In this document: piece by piece, positions 13,723-28,197 of the stretch | Position numbering within the stretch: the stretch's first letter is position 1 | How the letters are laid out: every line of letters starts with the position of its first letter | NCBI RefSeq assembly: GCF_035582795.1 | Contig: NC_134368.1 | Location: 31,866,501-31,930,500 of the forward strand | DNA: 64,000 bases | Direction: 5' to 3' | Source: Mycteria americana | Taxonomy: Eukaryota > Chordata > Aves > Ciconiiformes > Ciconiidae | Notes under the pieces: generated by a model | Database searches by the model: none | What the model was told of the DNA's origin: nothing | The model's input: the letters and a program-made list of their open reading frames with translations, nothing else | Program-made: the position numbers and the translations under genes

Positions 13723-16700
13723 TCTGGGAACTGCCGAGGCAGGAGCACTCTCAGGAGAAGAAATGGGCACACAGCAAGAGTGGAGGTGAACGTGCTGCGT
13801 GACAGATCCCTGTTTGCCTGGGTTGTGTTGAGGGATGCCGTGGATGAGAGGGAGCACCCCAGCAGTGCCCAGAGGCAGATGGCACGCCACATCCCACCTG
13901 CATGGGTGTATCAGTCCTCGCATTGTCCGTACACCAAGTATCAGACTTCATGCAAATACCGCTCAATGAAACTTGAGGTTCTCAGACATGTATCAAATCA
14001 TTATAGTGAAGTAATTATCCTCTCTCGCTCGCTAGTAGAGGCAGGCTGGCTGCAAAGGAGTCATCGAAGGTCCTTGAGGCATCACAGCCATTGCATCCTG
14101 CTGAGAAACCAGGAGTGCTAGCTGGTTAGGACTAGTTTGTGTGATGGTTCCTTGGCCATTTCCACCCAGGCTGAGTAGCACACAGCACTCCTCACTCCAT
14201 GTGATGGAGGAGGAAGCAATCAAGTGGGGAAGAGACTGCCCCATATCCTGGGCTAACACCCAAACCTGCATACTCCTCACTCTTGCTGTCATGCTTGTGT
14301 CTGAAACGTGGCCAAAATATCTGAGTTTAAAATTTTCTTTTGAGTAAGTAACAGCTGTTACTTACTGTTTTTTCTCCCCTTGGGCTTTTTTTAAATAACA
14401 AACTCTCCAGCAACTCTGCATTTGAGAGCTGACCCAGCTGCAGCCCCAACTGACGGCCAAACGGCTATGACACACCTAATTTTGTGCTGTGATTTGAGGG
14501 AAAAGAAACACAGCAAGCTTGATCTGAGCTAGGCTGTTCAAATAAAGCTCCATGAACTTTCACACTTTATGTTTTTTGTTATGATGTTTTCAAAATGAAC
14601 TGCAGATGTTTTACTTTGTTGGGTTTTTTCCCCCCCGGTCGAGTCAGTCACCTATTATCCAGGCCAGATCTGGGCAGCTCAAACAGGAGTCACAACGAAG
14701 AAGTCTCCAAAAGAAGGTCAATAGTTTATTTGATCTTTAGATAATCTTCTGCATATACCTAAAAAGATAATGAAATAACCATAATCTCTACTAATGTCAT
14801 GGTGTAAAATGTTGGGAAGTAATGGATCCTATCCAAAGTGCTTGTGTTCCCCATCACTTAAATTGAGTTAATGAGGATGAGTTAGGATTGAATTTTGCCC
14901 ATAGCTTGCAGCTTTTCTTTAAATATTCTTCCCTGATTACAATGTAGGAATAGAGGAGACTGAAAAGTTTCTGAGACAACCTTTGATTTTAACTATATAT
15001 CTTCAGCCCTCTTGAGCAAGTGGGATCCCATCAAATAAATCAAACAGGAAACATTATGTAAACTGTCAATGTGATGGCAAATGACCAGAGACATGCCCTG
15101 AAAAATGCCAAGTGTCACAGCAGGTCATGGAGAATCCCCTTACTTTTCCTTTTGGAAAAAAAATAGTAACATCTTCTCTGACAAAACAGATCTGTGTCTG
15201 GCAACATGTTACTGCAGCATCCTTTGGGGATGATACTGATGTGCAGAAAAAAAGACAATTCTCTGGCAGGAGTTAACCTGACTCTCATTCAGTAGTCTGC
15301 TGAGTCCTTCCTAGAAAGGAGAACAGAGATCTGGCTACAGAGTACCGCTTGAGAGTAGTAGATGTCAGCCCATTGGAAACAAAAGTTCCCATCCAAACAC
15401 ATTCCCAGTTTTTTTACTGCATGCCTCATTTGTTTTTTGTTTTCAAAGAGTTGTGTAATAATACATCCAGATCCCCAGAATACGTTATAGTTTTAACAGA
15501 GCATTGTCCTTGGAAAGTTTTCAAAGTGTTTCTGTATATTTGCAGTATCTGTAGTTAGCACACTCAAAGCCAGAGTGATTCATTTCCTGCTCAGTGGCCA
15601 TTTGTTGTTTCGTAGATTTTTTTTTTCTTGGCTGCACCTTTACAAATATAATGGAAAAATCACTACTTGCAAATAATGAAAGTGAAGGAATTAAAAATTA
15701 ATGCATACAGCAGAGAATGTAAGCCACAGAAACTTGCTTGCAAATGCCAGTGCAGAGCAATATTTTGTATTAAGTAGCCGTGGTCAGTGCCTAAATCGTT
15801 GCAGTTAGGGGGTCAGTAATTTGGAATCAGCTAGAGCCTTGGGTTATTTCTACAGTGTAAGTTCCTGAACAGTCAAAAGGAAAAAAAACTCATATTATTG
15901 CTTAATAATTGATATTTCAGTGTATTTTGGTTTGGGGTGAATCTGTGCTAATCCATAATGCTTTGTATACCTAGTCGTTAGTGATTGCTTGTTTGAAAGC
16001 GCAGTATCTCTGCAGGTTGACAGGTGCTACACACAAAGGTGAAGTCTGGGGAACAGAGCATTGCTTGTGACATCTGAGTCTTCCCAAGTCCAGAGGCCGT
16101 CAAACCCAGGGCCACGATAGTAAAGTACACCTTATTATGTATTGGACAACTTTCCTATATTCGGTCTATTTTTACTGAAGAAAAATACAAAGAAGCCATC
16201 AAGCTCTTCTAGGCAGTCAGGTCAAAGCAGCCACTAGTGAACCAGGAGGCTACGGAAGGCTTTAACCAAAGCATTCCCCCATTCCTATGGCTCACCTTGT
16301 ATGTTTGTATGTCCTAGGAAATCACTGAGCAATGCCAAGGGCCAGGCATTGCTTGTTTGAGCTGATATTGGGAGAAAAGCAGCGGAAAGGCAAGAGGTAC
16401 TAATCATGAAGATACAGGAGCAGTAGACAGTGAACTTTCATATCACCGCTCCCAGAAGAAGTGAAGCTAACGGGACGAGACGAATGTTTGGACTTCTGGG
16501 TAAAAGATCTAATCTCTTTCCTATTTGAATTCAGGAAAATTCAGGAAAAAGGCGCAAGGTGTTTCTTGAGAAGTTTATATCTACAAGTTTATAGCTGATA
16601 CCTGGCTTCATCCCCTGATTTCCTCTTCCTGGGGAGCCCTGAGCTCCAGCTAGTATTAACTAGTGTGAAGGACTGTGACTGGTTTCTTGTGGAAAGATAA

Positions 16701-17249
16701 CAGGATTTTGTGGTCCTCTTGAACCAAGAATGAACAAATAGTAGAGGTTCTCCCATACCTTAAACTTGGTCCATGACGTATGAATTTAAAGAAGCACCCA
16801 AATAAATGCTGGATGTTTAGCAGAATAGTTTCAAACAGAATCTGAAGGCTTCACAAAAATAGCACAGAAAAGGTATTTTGCCTGGGATGCTTTTTTTTAA
16901 GCATGGATGAAATCAACAAACTCTTGGAGAAATGGGAAGACCAGCTGCAACACTCCCAGTTTGGAAAAGCAAGAACAGCAGCCTGGCTGCTATGGATTAG
17001 AAATACGGAGGCACTAGGAAACCTCTGCCCAGCTTGGCTCTTGCTAGCAGAAATGAGCTCCTACAAGGACTTAAGAAACAAACAGAAATATATCCCGAAG
17101 GAAACCAGAAGTATTGCAGACTATTGTATAAGGCATCCACAAGAATAAAGGATCAGGTCAGGTTTATGATTATTACGACTGTTTTCCAGTCTGTTTCTAA
17201 CCATGGAGAGGGGAAAGACTGGATCATCCCACTTCACATACTGCAAAGA

Positions 17250-18176
17250 TCACAGAATTGCAGAATGGGTGAGGCTGGCAGGGACCTCTGGAGATCACCT
17301 AGTCTAAGCCCCTTGCTCAGAGTAAGTTGCTCACAGCCATGCCCAGTCGGATTTTGAATATCTCCAAGGACGGAGACTCCACAGCCTCCCTGGGCAACCT
17401 GTGCCAGAGCTCAGTCGCCCTCACAGTAAAAAAGTGTTTCCTGATGTTCAGAGGGAACCTCCTGTGTTTCAGTTTGTGCCCATTGCCTTTTGTCCTGCCA
17501 CTGGGCACCACTGAGAAAAGCCTGACTCCCTCTTCTTTACTTCCTTCCATCAGGTATGTATACACATCGCTAAGATCCCCCCGAGCCTTCTCTTCTCCAG
17601 GCTGAATGAAGAGTCTCAGCTCTCTCAGCCTTTCCTCATATGAGAGATGCTCCAGTCCCTTAATCACCTTCATGGCCCTTTGCCAGACTCACTCCAGTAC
17701 ATCCATGTCCTTTTTGTACTGGGGAGTCCAGAACTGGACCCAGCACTCCAGATCTGTCTCACCAGTGATGAATGGAGGGGAAGGATCCCCGCCTTCAGCC
17801 TGCTGGAGACACTTCCCAGCGCAGTCCAGGAGGCTGTTGACCTTCTTGGCTGCAAGGGCACATTCCTGGCTCATGTTCAACTTGGTGTCCACCAGGACCC
17901 TCAAGGCCACCTCTGCTGAGCTGCTCTCCAGCCCTTTGGCCCCCAGCCTGTACCGGTGTCTGCGTTATTCCTCCCCAAGTGCAGGACTTCAAATTTTCCC
18001 TTGTTGAACTTCATGAGGTTCCTGTCAGCCCATTTCTCTGGCCTGTCCAGGACCCTCTGCATGGCAGCACAATCATCTGGCGTATCAACCACTCCTCCTG
18101 ATTTTGTGCTGTGCAAACTTGCTGAGTGTGCGCTCTGTCCCATCATCTAGGTCATTCCTGAGATGGAAGCGCCTGT
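17250..18176 (-). mobile_element. CR1 LINE, ORF2 C-terminus and 3' end
   Basis: On the minus strand broken frames give CR1 ORF2 C-terminal landmarks: WADRNLMKFNKGKFEVLHLG near 18,030, VDTKLNMSQECALAAKKVN near 17,880, IKGLEHLSYEERLRELRLF near 17,660, and RGNGHKLKHRRF-like and SPSLEIFK near 17,380. The 3' end at 17,250 carries the CR1 terminal ATTCTGTGA motif. Frameshifts separate the pieces and the 5' end is truncated near 18,176, so it is a dead copy. Confidence 0.92.
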
Positions 18177-21100
18177 CAATGCCCTTGCGTGAATGGTGTT
18201 GCAGAACAGTCCCCTGGAAGACAGGCTGAATCACCTGGATGGTGTACAGACCATCAGTGTGTGGCTTGGAGACAGCCAGCAATGTGAGCAACCCAGGGAA
18301 ACAGCTGAGAGTGAAGACAAAGGCATGGGGGCTTGGGGCTGGGAGGGAAATGGATGACTCTACCTGGGCTGCTGGAGGACCACCAAAGTCACGTATTCGT
18401 AGCGGATGAGAAAGCTACCAAGGATTTCCAGGATAAACTGGCAATGAACCAACTTACAGGCTTTCAGCTGGTCTTCAGCTTATGGACCAAGGTCAGTGGA
18501 TGAACGCCAAATGACTCTGAATGGCTCTGGAATTTGCCATGTTACTTACATTTTTTGTTGTAGTAGTGCATCAGAAAAGGAAGCAGGTGCTAGCAAGGAA
18601 GATGGGTGCAGATCATTATGAGCCTAGTAACTCCAGCTCTGCGTCTTGCTGAGAATCAGCAGTTCTGGTATGACTCATGACAAAGCATGAAGAACCAGAA
18701 AACAATTAAATTCAGTTTGTAATGGGCAACCATTCAGTTTCAAAAATAAAGAAATGGTCACAAGGCAGAAGAGGATGGAGCATCAAATACAAATCGCTCT
18801 CTGAAGTGAATAAGGGAAGGGACATGGAGCAGAAGGGGAAGCATCTGAGAGTATGAAAATCAGCTTTATGGTTAAGTCTGGATGTGTCAAGAGCAATTGT
18901 AGGTGTTTCACTATTGAGTACACAATGCATAAGAATAGCAAACACTGTAGTCATAAGACAAAACATGCAAGATCATCTGGAGACTGAGGGATTCTGGCAA
19001 AAATTGGGGTTGAAAACCAGACATCTCATTGCTGAGGGAAGAGGTCAACTCAAAAATCCATTTGGACAGCATTATGTCTTCTGAATTTGTAATAAAAGCC
19101 AGGAGTAGTATAATACACTGGCAAATCCAAATGTGAGGACTATATTTAAAAAGTGGTTTGTGCAATGTTTGGGCAAATTTTCAGCAAAACCAGTTAACCT
19201 GCTTTCAGAAGCTGCTATAGTGTCTGCTCACTGCAAAACGTACCTTGCAAAGCCAAATCAGGGAATGATCAAACTGCACCCTGACACCAGCATCTTGGCT
19301 GGCTTTAGCTGCCAAAGTTCTTGTGGAGCTGAAACAAGGAATGTGATTTTCTTGTAGATATTCACTATCCAACAAAGGCAATCAACTCCATCACTGGATT
19401 TTCCTCCTAATCTGCAGGACCCCATACGCTGGCCAACCATCTATATGAGAAGAGTATCTGCTGTACGTGCAGCCATGCATATCCATACTTCTCCCTGCTC
19501 CCCTGGCACCCCCAGACTGTGCTGCAGCTGCCACAGAGATTGCGTAAAGGCTGGAGAAGTCTCTCTAAACACACCCTGCTATCTGCCTGTTGCAGCAGAC
19601 AAGAATTTGAAAAGGATGTTCTTGCTGTATTACAAGCATCGCTACCAGAGCAAACATGGGCTGTGTTTACTCTGCTTTTTGCTGTGTGAAAAAAAAATTG
19701 TTTATCACTGATCTCAGTTGGAGCCATTTGATGGTTTCTTTCTGAGCTCACTTCGCTTCCAATTCAATAAGAACTAAAAATAATAACATGGATAATCTAA
19801 TTGCAGATCAGTAGATATCCTGACCACTCTCAGTCTCGGAACATGTATCCCACGTACACTAGACGCACATGCAGTGCACGAGCTTCCTAGCAGCAGTAGC
19901 TTTTCACCTAGAACAAGGGTGACATTTGTGAACCATAAAGCCTATCGATGTTATCCCACTCAGTTGATATAGTGCAGAGACCTTCTTAAAATAAATAACA
20001 AATGTTGATCTCTCTCCCTGATTGCATACCATGGCCAAGGAAAAAAATAAATGTTTAAACCCTTGAATTGCATATGCACTGGAGAAATCTTGGAGAAAAG
20101 AAAACAGGAAAGCATTTGTAATATTAAAAATAGATTGCTTCCTGGAAGTAAGAACCCTGATGGTCTTGTTGACTTGTTTTTTTCATGTTAAATGCCATAT
20201 CATACAGAAGCACAGCCAGTCAGCTCCTGATTTTATTTGAAATTTGCCTGAAAAACAGAATTTAGATGGTATATTTTATATTTTGATTCTTTTATATTTA
20301 TTTTTATGTAATACATTTCTATATAAAAGATACTGTTATAAGCCGTAATGTGAAAGACTGACTTCAGAACCCCCAGAGAAGCATCTTAGCCTTAGAAGTC
20401 GTAAGTAAGTAGGAACAAGATAAATATTCCCCTAGATAATTCATGTCCAGAAAAATAAGTGTCATTCTGAAAAGCTGGACATTTCCAGGGGAGTTCCCCA
20501 CAATGAATATTGCTGGAAACGGTAGAGATTTCCAAAAAGGAAAAAACATTAAGTATACCTACAGGCTACGCTGCAGTTTAAAACACACATCAGGGGTATG
20601 TATCCAAATAGCTATGGCCACCTCCTTTGTCATTATGATTTTACAGCATGGCACCCCCGCTAGCAGAAGCTCTTGAGACCACAACAGCCTCGTGGTCCAC
20701 CGTCGTTATCAGTTTCCCAGCCAGTAAAAGGCAGGTTTACATCTGTGGTTTCATGTCAAAGCCCTGCAGCTCAGATGCGAGGAACAGCCCCCTCGCTGCG
20801 TAATTGAGAGCTCTTGGCAGAGTTTTCTTGAAGGAAAAGGCCACCTTCAGAGATGGGAGGGCAGCCCTTTCTCTGCAGCTCTGAAGGTCACTTGCAGTTT
20901 TCAGCAGGCAAAGCTTACCTCTCAGCATCGGCTGAAGTGGAAAATCCACTTCTTTGTCCCGGTAACCCATCAGTATTCCATTACTATTGCATAGATACAA
21001 CAAATGAATACACTGCAAACTTGTTATAAAATGGGGCAATCAGGATTATATGAGGACGTACACGCTAGCAGGTAAATGCCCAGTGAGTAACAGTCACCCA

Positions 21101-23770
21101 AATGCAGAGACCAGGCAAAGTCATGTTCCCAACTGCATTGCATACCCTTTCTTCTGATTTTTGCCTTCCCAGGTTCCCAAACTTCCAAGTGAAAAAAGAG
21201 TAGCTAGAGGCAACACCTGGAGGTGGCTTTTGATTTTGATTCTTATCAACTTCTTCTGTTAATACACTTTTTTAACTGATGTCCCTTCAGACGTAATCTT
21301 GTCTATTGATTATATCTTAAATACACTTTCTTGCAAAAAAATCAGTATAAATGTTATTAATACTGTTGCAGTTTTCTGCTTGGGAAGGATTAAAATGAGG
21401 GATATGTTTTTTCCCTAAAAGAGACACAGGTTTTCTTTAAACATAAGGTTTTCTTTAGGATTTCATTAAAAAAAATAATTCTAGTATTACTGGAACATTT
21501 TTCCTCTTTCAGTTTCTACTCAAGTCCTTCTCTCAGGTATTTCAAGGCAAGGAAAGTGAGTTTTCTGAGTTTTCCTCTGGCCGCTGGGCAGTTGTGAGTT
21601 CTCCTGCTCCCATAAGGTCTCAGTGCAAAAGACGCGCAAGGAAGCAGGAAGACATTTCTCACGCAGCTTTTTCTGCAGCGCAGATTTTTTTCACCGCTGA
21701 AGACAATGGTGGTTCCTGGTACGTTCCAGCCTACGAAACCTGACAGGCTGCAAATGTTGCTAAAGATGCTGCGAATTTTGGCGTGTGGGAGTCTTTTCAC
21801 TCAGTTGCTGAGATATGCTTAACTCCAGAAGTGGCACGGACACTGGCGCGGGGCTCAGCTGCCAGAACAGCCGTGCACTTACTCTGTCATCTCTAATCTC
21901 TGCACTTCATTTTCCCACCTGTAAAAGGGGGAGAGGACGTTTTCAAACCTTCACATGAACAGCTTCACGGGAGCCTGCACAAGTACATCTTCTTTCAGTT
22001 TTTTTCATTTTTGCTGTTACCTCAGCTGTTGCTGGGTGTTGTAGCAGATAAAAACTTATATCACAGTGGAAAAATGACTACAAAGATAAATATTCTGAAT
22101 AACATTACATATGCCACTAAAACTGTTGCCATAGATATTCCTGAGTTGCAATGGCAGCTTGAAGCACATTGTACCTTGCTGCCCTGTTGATCCCTGAAAT
22201 ACAGACTAATTCCCCATGAAATTAACTGTTTATACACACCTAAGTTGTGTCCTCATGCTTTGGCTTGGATAAACATTGGCCAAAGTGGTTTATATGCTAA
22301 GGTTGTTTTCCTTCTGAAAGATGATCCCTAAAGTAACTTCAATCAAAAGACGTGCAAAGGTGAATGATGATTTTCTTCTTCCAGGGGTCTTTCAACAGAT
22401 CAGCTTAAGGTACCTTTCTTCAGTTATGCTCAATTGTTCTATGAATGAATCACTTGTTTCTTGCTGTTAATTACAAGTTTTTATTAGTCAAACTTTTTTT
22501 TTCTGTGAAAATATTACACCTCAAGATTAGGACATTGCTAGTCATTTTTATTAACTAGATAAACACAATGTTTTATTTTAAAAGCATGCAGCTTAATTCC
22601 AGGATAGATGAGGTGAATGCTAATGACATCCAAATGGTGATGGTAAAATCAGTTTGTCCATGTGCAAGTCTATGCAAGAAATGAATGTTCAAGCATGATT
22701 TCAAACTCTGTAACGTCCCTGCAAATGTGAATTGGGTTATTGCAAAACTTGTCTCCTCTTATGCTCCCTTATAAAATCTTGAAAACCAAATAAAAATAAA
22801 TCAAAATAAGGGCTAAGAGTAAAAACATGACATGAACTTGACTTAGAAAAATGGAAGCAGAATGAGATGAACAGATAAATGCAAGCTAGCAGGAGCAGAA
22901 AGAGAATTCATCTGTTTTACCAAATGAGGAACACAATGTTGGGAACCACTTCCAACTGTTAGAGTGCCAGTGCCATGCACAAAACCTAGGGCTGGTCAAA
23001 CTGCCCTGCTTACAAAGGGGCGAGTTCATCTTTCCCTTTAAGGATGGATTCCTGGGACTTCAATAGCTGATGTGAAAGAAGACCCTATTTCTTTAGAGAA
23101 ATTCACCAAATGCTTCAAAAAGGGGATGTGGCATAGCTTCTAAATCACGAAGCAGAAAAAGACTTCCTGCCTCGGTCTGGTGGTACATCCCTTTTATCAC
23201 TCAGATGATAGAGGTCACAATTGAAAGCAACTGGTCATAACATAGCACATTTTCTCTCTGGAACAAAAACATGGGTGGCTTCTGACTCAGGCAACATACA
23301 AGTAGGATGTATTTGGTGTGATACATTTTATCACTTCTGTGAGTTAGTATATGATTTATAGATGATAGAATTTCTATCTGCCCCTTTTCAGGTAAGTCTG
23401 ACCTTCTTCCTCAGAAAATAACTGAAAGTGTGTAAATTTTTGCAGGAGGTATTCCAAACAGTGTGAATTTGGAAACATCAGCCAGACCTGATCATGTAGA
23501 ATTCATTCCTTTTCAGAGTAGTTCAGTGTTACAATAGAAAATATGCATATATATTTATAACATGATTTTGTAAAAAATGTATACAGATAATGTAACAACT
23601 GAAATAATATGTCCTATTTCAGTTTGGAGTTGTTCAAAAGCATTTTTAAGACTTTTGAAAAGTTTCATGTCAAAATACACATGGTCCTATGAAACAGTTT
23701 TACTAGAGCAGAATTGTTCTATGGAAAGCTTTCTGCTGAAATATTTTCCCAGTACAACCTAACCCTTTGA
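18177..23770. other. Intergenic, no gene recognised
   Basis: AT-rich DNA between two CR1 copies; contains the possible MIR relic near 21,830. No coding segment recognised. Confidence 0.6.
21830..21950 (+). repeat. Possible MIR-like SINE relic
   Basis: The run CACTTCATTTTCCCACCTGT followed by AAAAGGGGGA resembles the conserved core end of amniote MIR elements. Upstream sequence is too diverged to confirm a tRNA-derived head. Confidence 0.4.
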
Positions 23771-24370
23771 GTCATAGAATAATTTAGGATTGGAGGGAGC
23801 TCTAGGGGTCATCTAGTCCACCCTTCTGCCCAAACCAGGGCTAACTTCAAAGTCAGATCAGATTATTCAGGGCACTGTCTCCATCAAATTTGTAAAATCT
23901 GCAAGGTTGCTTCTCTGGGCAACCTGCTCCACTTCTCATAGTGAAGAGCATTCTTTTATATCCATCTGAAATTTCCCTTGCTCTTACCTGTGGCCATTGC
24001 CTCTTGTCCTTTCACACTGTACCTCCAAGAAGAACCTGGCTCTAACTTCTCTCTATGCCACAACAGGTAGCTGAAGACAACAATTAGGTCCCCCTGAGCC
24101 TTTGCTTCCATAGGATAAACAAACCCAGCTCCCTCAGCATCTTCTCATTGCTGGCTTGTGTTCAACTTCTTGTCCAGCAGGTCCTGCTTTTTCTACAAAA
24201 CTGGTCCCAGCCCATGCTGCTGTGTGGGGTTACTGCACCAGGAACGCAGGACATCTCGGTTCTTTGCAGGTCTTTGTTGAACTGTGTGAGGTTCCCGTTA
24301 GCCCATGTTAGCCCATTCTTCCACCATCTCAAAATCTTGCTTGAGATGGCCTGGAATGGTATGACAGTCC
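23771..24370 (-). mobile_element. CR1 LINE 3' fragment, older copy
   Basis: Read on the minus strand this is the end of CR1: FNKDLQRTEM-like coding remains near 24,280, a leucine-rich downstream segment, and the 3' end at 23,771 with an ATTCTATGACT terminal motif. It is diverged, with several small deletions, and belongs to a different subfamily from the 17.2 kb copy. Confidence 0.82.
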
Positions 24371-27300
24371 CCAGCATTTCTGTCCAACACGTCATGCTAC
24401 TTATATATCAAATCCCCTACAACTATGAAAGGCATTCTGACTTCCAGTAACTGTCAGTGTGCTTCGTGGAAAGGTATTGAGCATCATGTATTGAGCATCA
24501 TGTTTTTTTGTTTCCTTCTCATGAAACACAACCCTACCTGAATGTACTTGTGAATGTATATGCCCTGTGACTATTTTCAGGCATCCGGAAACTAGGATGT
24601 CTTCCCAAAGTCAAAGGAGAGAAACGTGCTTATCATTAGACCACAAGCTAGGACTGCTCAAGGTGATGGTGCTGACAGGTGCCCCCCTCTCCCTTATTCC
24701 TTTTTGGAATTATGGCTTTTAAGTTTTAGGAGGGATTTAAATGCATAACCCTGTCTTTTTTATTCCCCCCCTACTTTTTTTTTTAAATGAGAGAAATGCT
24801 ATAATATCTCTTTCAGCACTATCAGCTTGATATTATGCTGGTGAAACAATGACACTTCCATTAATCTCAAGAAGCAGAAGCTGACATTCTTATTATCTCT
24901 CATTTGCCATTTATTACGACGGGAAGAAACCCACTTAACTGATATACTACCTAATGGATGAGCAAGGAGGTTATAGAAAGGTAAGCAGTAGTAATAACAG
25001 TTGTAATGGTAGCGATCAGAAGCCAATAAACCACATCTGACCTGACCTCAATTAACACCGACATGCACTCTCATTTTAGCAGTAATATCAAGTGACTGCT
25101 ACAACATAGTTAAAGCCCAGAGCTCTGTTTTCAAGGGATGCTGGTGACAGTTCTGTTTTCAAAACAAACAATTAGAGGCCACAAATCAGGATACCAAGTT
25201 GAAATGTGGTCTCCTGAGGATCTTGCGATCCTGAGCTTGAGCTCTCAGATAAACACGGTGCTGCTACAGCGAGAGTCACGTTGCTTTTCTCATTCCAAAT
25301 GATAAACAGGTGTAACCTGCAATGTTAAATCCTGCCAGGAGTGGAGCAAACATCTACAGCTGGGATGACACAGGCCCTCTTCCAGTTTATAAAGGCAGAT
25401 AATATAAGATACTCACTGAGTAGCAGGCTTAACCTTTGAGGTTAGAAAGTTCAAATCAATTTGTTGAGGAAAGCTAAAGGCTTATATTAACAAGTCTCAG
25501 GAAGGGTCCAGGCAAGGAGAGGGGCCTGGACTAACAGTGATATGGAAATTTCTACAGTCAAGAACAAGATTCACGGTGGGTAACTCAGGCTGCACCTACA
25601 TTAGCATTTTTGTTCCTTTTTGAAGGAACATTTTGGAAGCAAATCTTCCACTCCCCGCTATGGGTGAACACTTTGGTCACGTTGGGGCATTATCGTAGAG
25701 TGTGCAAACTGAGGTCCCTTCAGATGACACCGGACAGAAAGGTGAGCTCTAGAAATGCAACTGATGTGTCCCAGCCACTAATGGGTATTCAGGCTATGAG
25801 ACCAGACTAGAAATAGTTCAAAGCAACCTCTTCTCCCTACATACAATGTGGTCACTGGGTCCTTGGCACCAACTGATTCACTCTACAGAGCTGCATTCAT
25901 GTTAATGCAGAGGTAGCCTTATAGACAATTTCTGTTGGTCGACACAAACGAGAGTATTTACTCGCATGAAATTACCCAGGTACAATGGCGAAAAGCCAAG
26001 AAATATTCTCCAGGATGGTGAAAGACTTACCCATCTTCTGACAGATTAAATTTGAGGCTGAATCTTTTTCATGCCTAGCCAGCATTTGCATGGGAGGGTA
26101 TTCTCCACACAGCAGAGTTTCAGCTAGAGTGCCTGTCCTTCCCAGGATATCTCATGTGTTGGAAAAAGGCTCTCAGAAATAGTCTGGGGCCAAATCAAAA
26201 CCAAACGTGTCTCTTCTGTGGATCTCAACTGGACGTGGGAACCTCAGTGTTTCTGAGCTTTCCAAGGATCTAAATATGAAATTCCACATACTGGTCTGCT
26301 CCCGGTACCTGAAAGGCAGTAAGGTCTATGTAATGGTGTGATGTATGTAAGGATGTAACAGTGGCCTCTGGCTGGACTGGCTGCTGCTTTCTGCACTAAC
26401 TACAGCAGAAAGCTCGCAAGAGCCAGGGTGAGAACAGTGCGGAGTCCAACCTTTCAGTGCAGCCAATCCAAGCATGGATCATGGTTAGTGCAAGTGAGTA
26501 ATGAATAATCCAGAATTAACTGTTACAGTCATCTATGGATGGAAAGAGCAGTTTTGTCCTGAGCTGCTACCTGCATCATTCAGCAACTAGAGACATTTTA
26601 CACTTGGGTTATAAACGGCCGTACGCCTTCATTAGGGTATCTCACTTGCTTCCCAATTATCCCTGCTGTAGACCAAGGCATATTTCCTCTTCTATGGATT
26701 GAGGCATCTAGCTCTTTTCCAGGTTTTCGTATTGAATCCTTTCTAAACGAAAGTAGTGACTCCTTTGAGTCAATATATAACCTGGAGAGGAACAACAGAA
26801 ACTTAGAGTTAGGTATCATCTATAATTTGATCCTTTAACCTTGCAGTTTGACTTCTATACATCACCACAGCTAGAGCCTTTATTTGCCCATCTAGTATCG
26901 TATAGACATATTGAATAGAAAATGTAAGAGACTAGAGCCCTGTGGTAGCCCCCAGAGGAGCTCATAAGGCTGAGAACCAACTACCTCTAAATACTTTCTT
27001 GGCTTTCTGTGGTTAAAGGATTAAAGTGACTCTGGTCCCTCCTGAAGTTGTAGCCACAGTCCACTGACATGAATGTCAAAAGCAGCTGATTTATCTAGAA
27101 TATTCTGTATAGATGATGTCTTCAGCTGGTGTCAGGAAGATGGATCTTATGAAATACTAAGGGACAATTTCACAACCTCAACCATGTTAAATAGAGATGT
27201 GAAGCCTTGGCAGTGAATTCATTCTTAATTTGAAGGAACAGATGGTGAGATCAACCTTTGCTTTAATTTGACTTCTCTGATGATAAAGAAAGCTATGATC

Positions 27301-27449
27301 ATTCACCTACTGTCACAATGAAAACCCTTTTGTGCATGTTTTTCCAATTCTAGCATCCTATTTAGCAATTTCTCGGTACTGTTACTGCTACTGCAGGTTG
27401 CTAGTACTAACAACCAATATATAGAGAACCTAAATATTTGCCAAATAAA
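24371..27449. other. Intergenic, no gene recognised
   Basis: AT-rich unique-looking DNA apart from the 14-base duplication at 24,474. Nothing else recognised. Confidence 0.6.
24474..24501. repeat. 14-base direct duplication
   Basis: GTATTGAGCATCAT occurs twice in tandem without mismatch, then a T-run. Confidence 0.85.
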
Positions 27450-28197
27450 AGATGGTCACACCAAGAGACCAGATGGGCTGCATCTGAAGGTGCTGAGAGA
27501 GCTGGCTGCTGTCATTGCAAGGTTCCTCTCTATCATCTTTGAAAAGTCATGGAAATTGGGAGAGGCCTCTCTCTAATGACTGGACAAAAGCAAATGCTAC
27601 AAAACAAATCTTCAAAAAAGGCCGAAAGGACAATCCAGGGAACTGCAGACTAGTCAGTCTCACTTTGATCCCTGGGAAAATCTTGAAGCAAGTCCTCTTG
27701 GAAGGTATTTCTGAGCATATAAGGGAGTGAAGGTGATTGGGAACAGTCAGCATGGATTTACCAATGGTAAGTCATGTCTGACCAACTTGATTGTCTTCTG
27801 TGATAAAATAATTGTATTTGTGGATGAGAGGAGAGCCGTGTATGTCATTTACTTTGACTTTAGTGAGGCTTTTGAGACTGTCACTCACAATGTTCTTGTA
27901 TCCCAAGTTAGGACATTACAGTCTGGATGGGTGGGATAATAAGATGGGTAAAAAGCGGTTTGATAATCAGGCTTAGGGTGTTAATGGGTCATCCTCCACC
28001 TAGAGGCTGGTCATGAGTGGGGTACCACAGGGGTCTATCTTGGAACCTCTTGTGTTTAACATCTTTATCAATGGCCTGAAGAGGGTAGTGAAGCGCGCTT
28101 TCAACTGAGCTCAGGTCTGACCCTGCTTCAGCAGGAGGCTGGACTAGAGACCTTCTGCAGTCCCTTCCAACCTGAGTTACCCCGTGATCCTGTGAGA
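27450..28197 (+). mobile_element. CR1 LINE, reverse-transcriptase part plus 3' end
   Basis: Plus-strand frames give broken pieces of the CR1 ORF2 reverse transcriptase: RPDGLHLKVLRELAAV, NPGNCRLVSLTLIPGKILKQ, then HGFTNGKSCLTNL, VYVIYFDFSEAFETVTHNVL and later a GVPQGSILEPLVFNIFINGL-type stretch in another frame. At about 28,090-28,100 the sequence jumps straight to the CR1 3' end (GGCTGGACTAGAGACCTTCT, TTCCAACCTGAG), so an internal deletion has removed the rest. Stops and frameshifts make it non-functional. The polymerase active site is not visible in the remnant. Confidence 0.88.

Larger units (their letters stand above)
9991..17249. other. Intergenic, no gene recognised
   Basis: AT-rich DNA with the tandem repeat at 10,541, the inverted repeats at 12,453 and the tentative relic at 13,560. 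The longest open frame (10833-11444, minus) resembles no protein I know. Confidence 0.6.
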
